From: Candidatus Goldiibacteriota bacterium HGW-Goldbacteria-1
GTDB lineage: Bacteria; Oederibacteriota; PGYV01
Assembly (NCBI GenBank): GCA_002839855.1
Contig: PGYV01000002.1
Location: forward strand, 249,191-313,190
Length of the DNA: 64,000 bases
Direction of reading: 5' to 3'
The first letter of the stretch is position 1. The number at the start of each line of letters is the position of its first letter. Both the position numbers and the translations under genes were made by a program. Below, piece by piece: positions 52,798 through 60,304 of this stretch. A model generated the notes under the pieces. It was not told where the DNA came from. It made no database searches and was given only the letters and a program-made list of their open reading frames with translations.

Positions 52798-53367
52798 ATG
52801 AAAAGCGGAATGAAGGTACTGGCGGTAGTCCTTGGCCTGGTGTTGCTTGTGGCTATGCTTTTTGGATCTGTTTACAACAAACTGGTTAAGTTTGACGAAG
52901 GCATAACAGCTGCATGGGCACAGGTGGAAAATGTCCTGCAGAGGCGCGGTGATTTAATTCCGAACCTTGTAAATACAGTTAAAGGCTACGCGAAGCACGA
53001 AAAAGAAATTTTTGAAAACGTGGCAGCTGCAAGGGCGGGGCTTGCCGGCGCAAGAACAGTTGATGAAAAGGCAAAAGCGGCAGGGGTTATGGATACGGCT
53101 ATTTCAAGGCTTCTGGCTATCGCGGAAAATTATCCGCAGCTTAAAGCAAATGAAAGTTTTAATAAATTAATGGATGAACTTGCAGGATCTGAAAACAGGA
53201 TAGCCGTTGAAAGAAAAAAGTACAATGATGTTGTTCAGGCGTATAACACAACTGTCAGGACGTTTCCGGCAAATATCATAGCCGGCATGTTTGGTTTCCA
53301 GAAAAAAGAAGTTTATTTTAAGGCGGAAGAAGCAAAAAAAGAAGTCCCGGCAGTAAACTTTAATTAA
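52798..53367 (+). CDS. LemA-family membrane protein
   Basis: 189 residues with an N-terminal hydrophobic anchor (VLAVVLGLVLLVAMLFGSVYN), then the LemA signature AWAQVENVLQRRGDLIPNLVNTVKGYAKHEKEIFENVAAARA and the ENYPQLKANESFNKLMDELAGSENRIAVERKKYND segment. Function of the family is not established; it is often next to TPM proteins and membrane proteases. The stop overlaps the next ATG by one base. Confidence 0.92.
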   Translation: MKSGMKVLAVVLGLVLLVAMLFGSVYNKLVKFDEGITAAWAQVENVLQRRGDLIPNLVNTVKGYAKHEKEIFENVAAARAGLAGARTVDEKAKAAGVMDTAISRLLAIAENYPQLKANESFNKLMDELAGSENRIAVERKKYNDVVQAYNTTVRTFPANIIAGMFGFQKKEVYFKAEEAKKEVPAVNFN

Positions 53368-53858
53368 TGTTTTACGGCTTATTTAAAAGTAAATTCGGCA
53401 CGGGAGCAGTTGTCCTGTCTTTAAATGGCGCCCTTGTTGAGGTGTTTTTGCCGGATGCGGGTATTGAAAAGACGTTGAATAAGAAGTATCCCGGTGCTGT
53501 AAGAAAAAGTGTTAAAGAAGCCGCGATGCTGGAAAACTATTTTGCAGGTAATGATGAAAGTTTTAAAGGCATTAAAATTGATTTTTCAGGGCTGCCGTTA
53601 TTTACCGTTAAGGTATTAAAGGCAATAAGAAATATACCGCGCGGTGAAACGGTGACTTATAAACAGGCAGCCGCCATGGCAGGCAATATTAAAGCCGCAA
53701 GGGCGGCAGGCAGCGCTTTGTCACGCAATCCTGTGCCGGTAATAATCCCGTGCCACAGGGTACTGGCAAAAAACGGGCTTGGCGGTTTTTCGGCGGGGAT
53801 TAAATGGAAATTAAGGCTGCTTGAAATTGAAAAAAAGAAAATTAACCGGGAGATTTAA
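53367..53858 (+). CDS. ogt: Methylated-DNA-[protein]-cysteine S-methyltransferase
   Basis: DNA repair protein that removes O6-alkyl groups from guanine by accepting them on its cysteine. 163 residues. The PVPVIIPCHRVLAKNGLGGFSAG motif holds acceptor Cys129, and the upstream IRNIPRGETVTYKQAAAMAGNIKAARAAG helix-turn-helix wing is typical. Start ATG overlaps the LemA stop (TAATG), so translation is coupled. Confidence 0.94.
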   Translation: MFYGLFKSKFGTGAVVLSLNGALVEVFLPDAGIEKTLNKKYPGAVRKSVKEAAMLENYFAGNDESFKGIKIDFSGLPLFTVKVLKAIRNIPRGETVTYKQAAAMAGNIKAARAAGSALSRNPVPVIIPCHRVLAKNGLGGFSAGIKWKLRLLEIEKKKINREI

Positions 53859-53860
53859 AA

Positions 53861-54262
53861 ATGAAAAAAACTGTAAAAACTGTTCAGAAGAAAACGGTTT
53901 ATAAGGCCGCCTGTGCGGACTGCGGCGCGCTTATACCTGAAGAACAGGTATGCGTAAAAGACGGAAAACATTATTGTGTTTCCTGCGCGGTCAATGAAAA
54001 ACAGCCTTCCTTGTACGCGCCTAAAGGTTTTTTAAAAGTTATAGTTTATATTTTGTGCCTTAATCCGGTAATCGGTTTCCTGATAGGCACTTTGTATCAT
54101 TCACAGCCGGATAAAACAAATAAGGCTTTTGCAAAGGTTTGCTATATTATCATGGCGATAGGGCTTGTGTTCTGCCTGTTTTTTCTTTTTTTAATGGCCG
54201 CGGCGGGTAGTTTTATGTCCGGCGCTGAAGGCGGGGCATACATACAGGAAGGATATTACTAA
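53861..54262 (+). CDS. Small zinc-ribbon membrane protein
   Basis: 133 residues. N-terminal CxxC pairs (CADCGALIPEEQVCVKDGKHYCVSC) form a LIM- or ribbon-like zinc site, and two hydrophobic segments follow (VIVYILCLNPVIGFLIGTL and VCYIIMAIGLVFCLFFLFLMAAAGSF). The N-terminus is Lys/Thr/Val-rich. No family recognised. It sits between ogt and recO, each with gaps of only 2-3 bp. Confidence 0.65.
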   Translation: MKKTVKTVQKKTVYKAACADCGALIPEEQVCVKDGKHYCVSCAVNEKQPSLYAPKGFLKVIVYILCLNPVIGFLIGTLYHSQPDKTNKAFAKVCYIIMAIGLVFCLFFLFLMAAAGSFMSGAEGGAYIQEGYY

Positions 54263-54265
54263 ATA

Positions 54266-54907
54266 ATGGAAATTAAAACTTCCGGGATTGTTTTAAAAAG
54301 GTTTGACAGGGCGGAAAATGACAATGTTACTTCTGTTTTTACGGAAGGCGCAGGCAAGATATACGTTGTTTCCAAAGGCACCAGAAAACCTGCCAGCCGT
54401 TTTAAAAATTCGCTGGAACTTTTCAGTTTAAGCGATTTTATGCTTACAAGAAAAAATCCTGATTCGCGTTATTTTACCCTTATACAGGCAAAGCCGCAGA
54501 ACTCTTTTGCAGGCATAAGAAGCAGTTTAAAAAAAATCGCGCTTGCTTATTACATCATAGAACTTGTGGAAAAGTTTATGCAGCCGGAAGACGTCAATAA
54601 TGAGATGTATGGCCTTGTTTTAAAGACACTGCTGGCGGTTGAAACCTGCGGGGTAAAAGAAGCGGCGGAGCACGGCGCAAGGTTCAAGGCCCAGCTTCTT
54701 AAATGCGCGGGGTTTAACCCGTCTGATGACGCGGAATTTCTGGATGCCCGCTGTGTTGAAACCTGCGTCAGAGAGCAGTTAAAAGAGATGGGCAGCGGTG
54801 ATAATGGATGCTATTCGGATGCCCTTAATAACATACTGGATTCATACATTACGACAGTCCTTGAAGAAGAGCCTGAAAGCATGAAGTTTTACGGGAGCAT
54901 AAAATGA
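54266..54907 (+). CDS. recO: DNA repair protein RecO
   Basis: 213 residues. The N-terminal OB fold is visible as TSGIVLKRFDRAENDNVTSVFTEGAGKIYVVSKGTRKPASRF, followed by LELFSLSDFMLTRK and the helical domain with LKKIALAYYIIELVEKF and LLAVETCGVKEAAEHGARFKAQLLKCAGFNPS. Known RecO loads RecA with RecF/RecR in gap repair. The zinc finger of some RecO proteins is not obvious. The stop overlaps the next start by 4 bp (ATGA). Confidence 0.85.
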   Translation: MEIKTSGIVLKRFDRAENDNVTSVFTEGAGKIYVVSKGTRKPASRFKNSLELFSLSDFMLTRKNPDSRYFTLIQAKPQNSFAGIRSSLKKIALAYYIIELVEKFMQPEDVNNEMYGLVLKTLLAVETCGVKEAAEHGARFKAQLLKCAGFNPSDDAEFLDARCVETCVREQLKEMGSGDNGCYSDALNNILDSYITTVLEEEPESMKFYGSIK

Positions 54908-55365
54908 ACCGGAAGATTATTTATCTTATGGCGGCTGTGCTGTTTCTTTTTTCGGCGTGTGCTTCATTAAAAGGTTCGGGTGAGACTGCAAGGGCTTCCG
55001 GGCCGAACGCAAACGCAAGGGAAGCCGTGGTAAACGCGGCCAAGGATATGCTTAACAGAAGCTATCAGTATGGATCGCTGGACTGTTCCGGGCTTGCACA
55101 GAAAGCTTATTCTAAGGCCGGTATTAGCATTCCAAGGACAGCTTTATCGCAGTATTCAAAGTCAAAAAAAATCGGCAGGTCAAACCTTGAAAAAGGGGAT
55201 CTGGTCTTCTTTAATACAAGCGGCGGCGGTGTGTCGCACGTGGGCGTATATATAGGCGGCGGTGTGTTTATTCACGCCCCCAAAACAGGCGACTCTGTAA
55301 GAAAAGACGAACTTGAAAACGTCTATTGGAAAAGAGTTTATATGGGCGCCGGACATTACTTTTAA
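54904..55365 (+). CDS. NlpC/P60 lipoprotein endopeptidase 1
   Basis: Peptidoglycan hydrolase of the NlpC/P60 class. 153 residues with a lipobox (FLFSACASL), a short linker, and the catalytic domain with Cys61 in LDCSGLAQKAY, His112 in VSHVGVYIGGGVF and a second His in FIHAPKTGD. The lipid anchor places it in the periplasm. A second copy of the family follows 11 bp downstream. The N-terminal overlap with recO (4 bp) shows translational coupling. Confidence 0.93.
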   Translation: MNRKIIYLMAAVLFLFSACASLKGSGETARASGPNANAREAVVNAAKDMLNRSYQYGSLDCSGLAQKAYSKAGISIPRTALSQYSKSKKIGRSNLEKGDLVFFNTSGGGVSHVGVYIGGGVFIHAPKTGDSVRKDELENVYWKRVYMGAGHYF

Positions 55366-55376
55366 GAGGTAATAAT

Positions 55377-55952
55377 ATGAGACTATTTAAAACAGCAGTC
55401 ACAGGGGTTCTGGTTCTGGTTTTTATTATATCTTCGGGTATAATTAGCAGGGCTGAATTATATAATCTTGAAGTGCAGCAGGAAATTGAAAAAGAAGCTC
55501 AGCTTAAAGAAGCCGCAAAAAAGCCTGTAAAGAAAAAAGAGAAAAAGAAACCTAAATTGACGGGTGAAGCTGCCAAACGGGAAAAAATTGTAAACGCTGC
55601 CATGGCGCTTATAGGCCAGGATTACTGGCCGGGCGGGACAGGCAGCGAGGAAGATTATGGCTACGATTGTTCCGGGTTAACACAGCATGCTTATATGGCA
55701 GCGGGTATAGCCATTCCAAAGAAATCAACAGAACAATACAGAAAAGCAAATATCATACTGCAGAGGGAATTAAAAAGAGGGGATCTTGTATTTTTTAACA
55801 CGCGTGGAACGGGTGTGAATCATGTGGGTGTTTATATAGGCGGAGGTATGTTTGTACACGCGCCGGGTATTGGCAAACAGATTCAGACAGCGGATTTAAA
55901 TAAAAACTATTGGGGTTCCAGATTTTTTGGGGCGGGAAGATACATAAAATAA
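55377..55952 (+). CDS. NlpC/P60 endopeptidase 2
   Basis: 191 residues from the ATG at 55377 with a GAGGT site; an in-frame start at 55326 overlaps the previous gene. The protein has a hydrophobic signal (FKTAVTGVLVLVFIISSGIISRA), a long Lys/Glu-rich linker (AAKKPVKKKEKKKPKLTG), and the catalytic domain with Cys98 in YDCSGLTQHAY and His149 in VNHVGVYIGGGMF. It is paralogous to the preceding hydrolase but has an extra GGTGSEEDYG loop before the cysteine. Confidence 0.92.
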   Translation: MRLFKTAVTGVLVLVFIISSGIISRAELYNLEVQQEIEKEAQLKEAAKKPVKKKEKKKPKLTGEAAKREKIVNAAMALIGQDYWPGGTGSEEDYGYDCSGLTQHAYMAAGIAIPKKSTEQYRKANIILQRELKRGDLVFFNTRGTGVNHVGVYIGGGMFVHAPGIGKQIQTADLNKNYWGSRFFGAGRYIK

Positions 55953-55973
55953 ATTTACGCTGCGGGGGTTAAA

Positions 55974-57209
55974 ATGGATTTGAAAAAATTAAAGAGCCGG
56001 GTTACCTTTATCAAACTGATGATATTTGTGGTTTTTGCCGTTGCCATCTTTTTTGCGGTCACTTCAAAGCCTAAACTTAGCCCTGAACTTGCCGCCAACC
56101 TTACAGAGGTGGTTTTTAAATCTTTCGGAGGCGAAAGGGCGGATTGGGCGTGGACACTTCTTGAAGATAATGGTTATGTAGCGGTGGGCGACACGGCTTC
56201 ATATGGAGCCGGGCTTACGGATGTATATCTTATAAAGACAGATTATGACGGCAGCCTTTTATGGACAAGGACTTTTGGCGGCGCCGGAAAAGATAATGGG
56301 ATAGCTGTTATAAAAGGGCATAAACAGGGTTATGTCATAGCGGGCGGCACCGGTACTGATACCGCGGGAGAGATGGACGCGTATATTGTAAGGACGGACA
56401 GCGACGGGGAAAAAGTCTGGGAAAAGACATTTGGCGGCGAAAACTATGACTTTGCTTATTCTGTAGCCAAAACACGCGACGGTAATTATGTGGCGGCGGG
56501 GTATTCAAGTTCTTTTAATACGGAAAAAAATTCTGACATTTACATTTTTAAGTTTGATGATAAAGGCAATAAGATATGGGATACAGTTTACGGCGGAGCC
56601 GGCTGGGACACGGCGTACAGCATAATTGAAACAAAAGACGGCGGGCTGATTTACACCGGATATATTGATAAGCAAAAAGAAGGCGAGACAGATATAATAT
56701 TGATGAAAACAGACGCTGAAGGAAACTGCAGATGGGCAAGGACATACGGAGGCGTAAGAAAAGACGTGGGGACTAATGTCATAGAAACTAAAGACGGCGG
56801 TTATCTGATAACCGGAAAGTCCACGTCATATATAGGAAGAGGAATGGGATGGGATATAATAGCGCTTAAGACGGATGCAAAGGGCAACAGCCAGTGGGCG
56901 GCATTTCTGCCTGCAGCAGAGTCTGATGTGGGCTACAACGCCGTTGAAGAAAAAGGCGGTTATACGATAGCCGGTACAAAAAGGTGTTACGGAATATGTG
57001 ACGCGAATGTTTACATTGCTAAAATTGACCTTAAGGGCAACACGCTCTCTTATAAGATTTACGCGGGCAGCAAGGATGATAATTGCAGCTCTATAATTAA
57101 AGATTCAAAGGGCGATTATGTCCTTGCTGGTACCACTTCTTCCGCCGGAAACCTAAGCGGCGATATATTCCTTATGAAAGTTGACCCGCAGGGAGTTAAA
57201 ACCTGGTAA
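55974..57209 (+). CDS. Exported beta-propeller-like repeat protein
   Basis: 411 residues. An N-terminal signal-anchor (FIKLMIFVVFAVAIFFAVTS) precedes about seven repeats of a blade-like unit: WTLLEDNGYVAVGDT, IAVIKGHKQGYVIAGGT, SVAKTRDGNYVAAGYSSS, SIIETKDGGLIYTGYI, NVIETKDGGYLITGKST, AVEEKGGYTIAGTKR, SIIKDSKGDYVLAGTTSS. Each contains a K-T/D-D-G or D-A-x-G-N turn. This repeat is known from many uncharacterised exported proteins. The gene lies 21 bp after the second NlpC/P60 gene and 2 bp before the MBL hydrolase. Confidence 0.7.
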   Translation: MDLKKLKSRVTFIKLMIFVVFAVAIFFAVTSKPKLSPELAANLTEVVFKSFGGERADWAWTLLEDNGYVAVGDTASYGAGLTDVYLIKTDYDGSLLWTRTFGGAGKDNGIAVIKGHKQGYVIAGGTGTDTAGEMDAYIVRTDSDGEKVWEKTFGGENYDFAYSVAKTRDGNYVAAGYSSSFNTEKNSDIYIFKFDDKGNKIWDTVYGGAGWDTAYSIIETKDGGLIYTGYIDKQKEGETDIILMKTDAEGNCRWARTYGGVRKDVGTNVIETKDGGYLITGKSTSYIGRGMGWDIIALKTDAKGNSQWAAFLPAAESDVGYNAVEEKGGYTIAGTKRCYGICDANVYIAKIDLKGNTLSYKIYAGSKDDNCSSIIKDSKGDYVLAGTTSSAGNLSGDIFLMKVDPQGVKTW

Positions 57210-57211
57210 AG

Positions 57212-57805
57212 ATGAAAATTCATACATTGGTATCAGAAGATTACGGGGAAAACACTTATATTCTGGAAACGGGTGATAATAAAGCTGTTGTAATAGACCC
57301 GGGAGCGGAATATCCGCAGATTTTATCTGTGCTACAGGAAAACAAACTTAATGTTGAATATGTCCTGCTTACTCACGGACATTACGACCATACAATAGCG
57401 GCGGAAAATTTCAATTCCGCCATCATTTACGCTCACGCCGAAGAAAAAGACCTGCTGGCAGCTCCTGCATACAATCTTTCCGCCTATACAGGACGGCAAA
57501 TAAGTGTAAAAAACATTAATTATATAGAGGGTAATGAAGCACAGGTTAACGGCATGAAATTCTATCACACCCCCGGGCATACTTTAGGCTGCATGGTAAT
57601 TCTTATCGGGGATATCCTTTTTTCAGGGGATACGCTTTTCTATGATACGGTGGGAAGGACAGACCTGCCGTCGGGGGATTCGAAAAAACTTCAAAACAGC
57701 TTAAAAGTATTTGATAAATTTGATAAGGATATAACTGTTTACCCGGGGCACGGCACACCATTTACGCTTAGGGATGCTTATAAAATAAACTATTTTTTAA
57801 AGTGA
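57212..57805 (+). CDS. MBL-fold metallohydrolase (GloB-like)
   Basis: 197 residues with the metal-binding motifs THGHYDH (His55, His57, Asp59, His60), a GHTLGC histidine, GDTLFYDTVGRTD and the C-terminal YPGHGT motif. This is the hydroxyacylglutathione-hydrolase-like, glyoxalase II-type layout, but substrate is not decidable. It probably binds two zinc or iron ions. It is in the same transcript as the propeller gene. Confidence 0.88.
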   Translation: MKIHTLVSEDYGENTYILETGDNKAVVIDPGAEYPQILSVLQENKLNVEYVLLTHGHYDHTIAAENFNSAIIYAHAEEKDLLAAPAYNLSAYTGRQISVKNINYIEGNEAQVNGMKFYHTPGHTLGCMVILIGDILFSGDTLFYDTVGRTDLPSGDSKKLQNSLKVFDKFDKDITVYPGHGTPFTLRDAYKINYFLK

Positions 57806-57901
57806 TAAATTGCCGGCCAAACATACTGATTTATAATATAAAAAATCGTTCGTGATAAATAATTCCGGAAAATATATGTATAACAGGCAGTTGGAGGGAA
57901 A

Positions 57902-58645
57902 ATGAATAAATACTTAATGATGATAATGTTTCTTTGTATTTTTTTAACTTCATGTCAGACTGCTCCGGTTATAGATAGTGCCAATTCAATGAAGGCAAAT
58001 GAAACTAAAATGATTAATTCTTTAAGGTATTGTAAACAAGTATTTAGTAAAGGAACGGGGTTGCCGATTGATGAAACGGTATGGTATTTTGATATTGCAG
58101 CAGGTCCCAGAATTGGATTAGATGATTACTGGGAAGTTGGTGGTGTTGCAGGGCTTGGGCTTTCTTATTTGGGTGGTGATATAAAGCGCGAGCTTTTTAA
58201 TGTGGGAGGTTTTTATACATCGGTGGATCTTAATCTGATTCTTCATATACAATATTTTCAATATGGTTTTTTATTGCTTTCAACATTGGAAATACCTGAC
58301 AGTTTTAATATAACTGCTGAAGTTGGAATTTGTTCTGTAAATGGATTTAATTCAAAAAATTATGCCGGTGGAGATAGAATGCCGACATATTTTCTTCCGG
58401 TAAGTGCGGCATATTTTGATGCCGGAATAATAGTAACGCATAAAGTGGGTGAAATGTCGGATAAATACGAAACGGACACGTCAGCAACTTCGAAAACAAT
58501 AGAAACAAAATATGATATTTTATTAGGTATAAGTTTAATGTACAGAAAAGAAATTTCTGACTGGAAACTGGATTCATTTATACCTGGCCTGCTTATTACT
58601 TATCACGCTGCGAATAACAGGATATTTAATAATCCTCCAAAATGA
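57902..58645 (+). CDS. Lipoprotein of unknown function
   Basis: 247 residues with a lipobox (FLTSCQT) near residue 19. The mature part contains alternating strand-like segments (VWYFDIAAGPRIGLDDYWEVGG, LGLSYLGGDIKRELFNVGGFYTS, LLLSTLEIPDSFNITAEVGI), which suggest a small barrel-like or beta-sandwich protein. An AGGGAAA-like site (GGAGGG) precedes the ATG. It stands alone; no family recognised. Confidence 0.65.
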   Translation: MNKYLMMIMFLCIFLTSCQTAPVIDSANSMKANETKMINSLRYCKQVFSKGTGLPIDETVWYFDIAAGPRIGLDDYWEVGGVAGLGLSYLGGDIKRELFNVGGFYTSVDLNLILHIQYFQYGFLLLSTLEIPDSFNITAEVGICSVNGFNSKNYAGGDRMPTYFLPVSAAYFDAGIIVTHKVGEMSDKYETDTSATSKTIETKYDILLGISLMYRKEISDWKLDSFIPGLLITYHAANNRIFNNPPK

Positions 58646-58764
58646 ATTTTTAATGCGCGCCCGCAAAAAGGGGTTTTATAAAAATTATATGTCCTAAAAA
58701 TTTTATTTTGGACAACTGCAACAGGGAATAGGAGTTTTATCCTGAAAAATCTTATAATTACCCG

Positions 58765-58793
58765 TTGACATAACCCTGAATATACAATATAAT
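58765..58793 (+). promoter_or_regulatory. Perfect consensus promoter P1 of the small-protein pair
   Basis: TTGACA (58765-58770) and TATAAT (58788-58793) with an exact 17-bp spacer. It lies 72 bp upstream of a second perfect promoter with the same orientation. Between them is CTCA-N10-TGAG (58801-58818). Confidence 0.8.
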
Positions 58794-58836
58794 CAATTTA
58801 CTCAAATGATTAAATGAGAATACACGCTTTAACATA

Positions 58837-58865
58837 TTGACAAATTCCACGTTAGTTAATATAAT
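58837..58865 (+). promoter_or_regulatory. Perfect consensus promoter P2 of the small-protein pair
   Basis: TTGACA (58837-58842) and TATAAT (58860-58865) with an exact 17-bp spacer, 62 bp before the next start codon. Confidence 0.8.
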
Positions 58866-58927
58866 TTATATAACAAAATATTTAAAAAACACAATCGTGG
58901 TCAAAATAAGTATTAGGGAAGGTTTGG

Positions 58928-59245
58928 ATGACAAAAGAAGAATTCTACGAAGCTGTCAATCTGCTTGAGGCGGTTTATATTCAGTTTAATAACCGTACGC
59001 TTCGTTATAATTATATTGATGAAAAGCAGGGGATGAACCTCTTGAAAGTTGTGTCTGTTCTTAGAATTAGCCCTGAATATAAAGGTACTCCCGCCGAAGC
59101 TTTTCTAAATAAAGCGGTCTCTTTTTCAGGTCTAAAGGACTGCTCCAGGATTGATGCCGTATTTGAGATGATTAAAGAGATAAAAAAATACATAGAAGAA
59201 ACAGCGGCCGGCAAAAGGCTGAAGAAAAAGAACTTCATATTCTGA
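58928..59245 (+). CDS. Small helical protein A (paired with the next gene)
   Basis: 105 residues, all-helical by composition, with a basic C-terminus (KRLKKKNFIF). No family recognised. Its layout matches the next protein: a first helix (EFYEAVNLLEAVYI / EFTENLQTWLEIYR), a loop ending in an aromatic, a second helix (GMNLLKVVSVLRI / GMLRVCSAFRV), then TPAEAFL / TPAKEVI and two more helices. The pair are probably distant paralogs that bind each other or the same target. The AAGG-AAG site before the ATG is weak, but both consensus promoters are just upstream. Confidence 0.55.
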   Translation: MTKEEFYEAVNLLEAVYIQFNNRTLRYNYIDEKQGMNLLKVVSVLRISPEYKGTPAEAFLNKAVSFSGLKDCSRIDAVFEMIKEIKKYIEETAAGKRLKKKNFIF

Positions 59246-59256
59246 CGGAGATGGCT

Positions 59257-59556
59257 ATGGATACCCAGGAATTCACGGAAAACCTTCAGACATGGCTTGA
59301 AATTTACAGGGATAATGACAAAGTGAATATCCCGTACGATGATAAAACTGAAGATCAGGTACGTTGGGAAAACGGCATGCTAAGGGTATGTTCCGCTTTC
59401 AGGGTGCCGGAAGCAATGGAAGCCACCCCCGCAAAAGAAGTGATAACCACGCTTATAGAAAAATCAAAATCAGGCGACAGAAAAGTGCTTGGTGAAGTTT
59501 ATGAAAATGCCTGCCTTATAGAGAAGTTCTTGAAAGGCTTTGAAAGTAATTCTTAA
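59257..59556 (+). CDS. Small helical protein B (paired with the previous gene)
   Basis: 99 residues. An ATG six bases earlier (59251) abuts the GGAG site, so the ATG at 59257 with 6-base spacing is preferred. The sequence has the same four-part helical layout as the preceding protein but little identity. No family recognised. Translation follows directly after the first gene's stop (11 bp). The next 180 bp are AT-rich and lead to tRNA-Val. Confidence 0.5.
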   Translation: MDTQEFTENLQTWLEIYRDNDKVNIPYDDKTEDQVRWENGMLRVCSAFRVPEAMEATPAKEVITTLIEKSKSGDRKVLGEVYENACLIEKFLKGFESNS

Positions 59557-59686
59557 CAGTATCTAATCCGCATTAATCCCAAAAAATTGTACCCTTAAGT
59601 TTTTCGGAATATATATTAAAATATCCTGAATAATAAAATTTCTTCTTTATTAATACACTTACGGAATTATGCTTGCGTTTAATGCG

Positions 59687-59714
59687 TTGACAGAATGTTG
59701 TTTATGGATATAAT
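59687..59714 (+). promoter_or_regulatory. Promoter for tRNA-Val
   Basis: TTGACA (59687-59692) and TATAAT (59709-59714), a 16-bp spacer, 15 bp before the tRNA. Confidence 0.7.
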
Positions 59715-59729
59715 CAAATTATACAAGGT

Positions 59730-59806
59730 AGGCCGGTAACTCAGCTGGTTAGAGTGCCATCCTCACACGATGGAAGTCGGCGGTTCAAATCCGTTCCGGC
59801 CTACCA
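59730..59806 (+). tRNA. tRNA-Val (CAC)
   Basis: Acceptor AGGCCGG pairs with CCGGCCT, D stem ACTC/GAGT, anticodon stem CCATC/GATGG with loop CTCACAC (anticodon CAC at 59764-59766), T arm GGCGG/CCGTT with TTCAAAT, discriminator A and encoded CCA. Confidence 0.95.
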
Positions 59807-59819
59807 GAAAAAAACATAC

Positions 59820-59878
59820 GGGCTGTCAGCAAAGGGAAGTTTTAAGGCGAAACTTTTTTTGCTGACAGCCCTTTTTTT
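59820..59878 (+). terminator. Intrinsic terminator after tRNA-Val
   Basis: GGGCTGTCAGCAAA (59820-59833) pairs with TTTGCTGACAGCCC (59858-59871), followed by seven T. An inner AAGTTT/AAACTT stem extends it. Confidence 0.9.
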
Positions 59879-59962
59879 ATCTCGTAATTGTATTTAAAAG
59901 GTATTTTATACGCTGGCCTTTAGCCCGCGGATTTTGAAATTTGTATTTGTAGATCTGATTGC

Positions 59963-59980
59963 CGCGCCTTTTAAGGCGCG
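59963..59980. repeat. Dispersed hairpin, copy B
   Basis: CGCGCC and GGCGCG around TTTTAA, preceded by TTGC; similar in plan to 6274-6291 but with changed, compensated arms. The following TGTTTTTTT makes it a possible terminator. Confidence 0.45.
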
Positions 59981-60105
59981 TGTTTTTTTGATTTAAATAC
60001 AACCTATAAAACCAACTGCCGCACATAATACCGAGCAATTTCATAATAGGCCAGGTATTAAAAAGGTGCGCCTACCGGAACAAGAGCGTTATTAAGAGCA
60101 ACTGC

Positions 60106-60124
60106 CGCGGGCTAAAGACCCGCG
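60106..60124. repeat. Dispersed hairpin, copy C
   Basis: CGCGGG and CCCGCG around CTAAAGA, preceded by CTGC and followed by TCTACC; the third member of the hairpin group. Confidence 0.45.
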
Positions 60125-60304
60125 TCTACCACGGCTAACCGCAAATACTTGACTTCCGCTAATGCTTATCTGCTTATAGGTTAAGGTGCTTTTTAAGATA
60201 ATTATCTTGTTTTCCTATATTTATAATGATAAAATCGTATAAACATAAGGTTGTTTTTATGCCTTGCTGATGGCTCTGAATAGCGCTATTTATACGGAGG
60301 AAGT

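Larger units (their letters stand above)
59879..60304. other. Gene-free interval with two dispersed hairpins
   Basis: No ORF, tRNA or promoter of good quality here. It holds hairpins at 59963-59980 (CGCGCC/GGCGCG, followed by a T-run that could terminate) and 60106-60124 (CGCGGG/CCCGCG), plus a GGTGCGCCTACC word at 60065-60076. The sequence is otherwise AT-rich. A TATAAT (60222-60227) lies about 80 bp before the next gene without a well-spaced -35 box. Confidence 0.55.

Noticed and set aside
58691-58713. GTCC/GGAC hairpin as a terminator for the lipoprotein gene
   Set aside because: The stem is AT-rich with a bulge and no T-run, so I do not call it.
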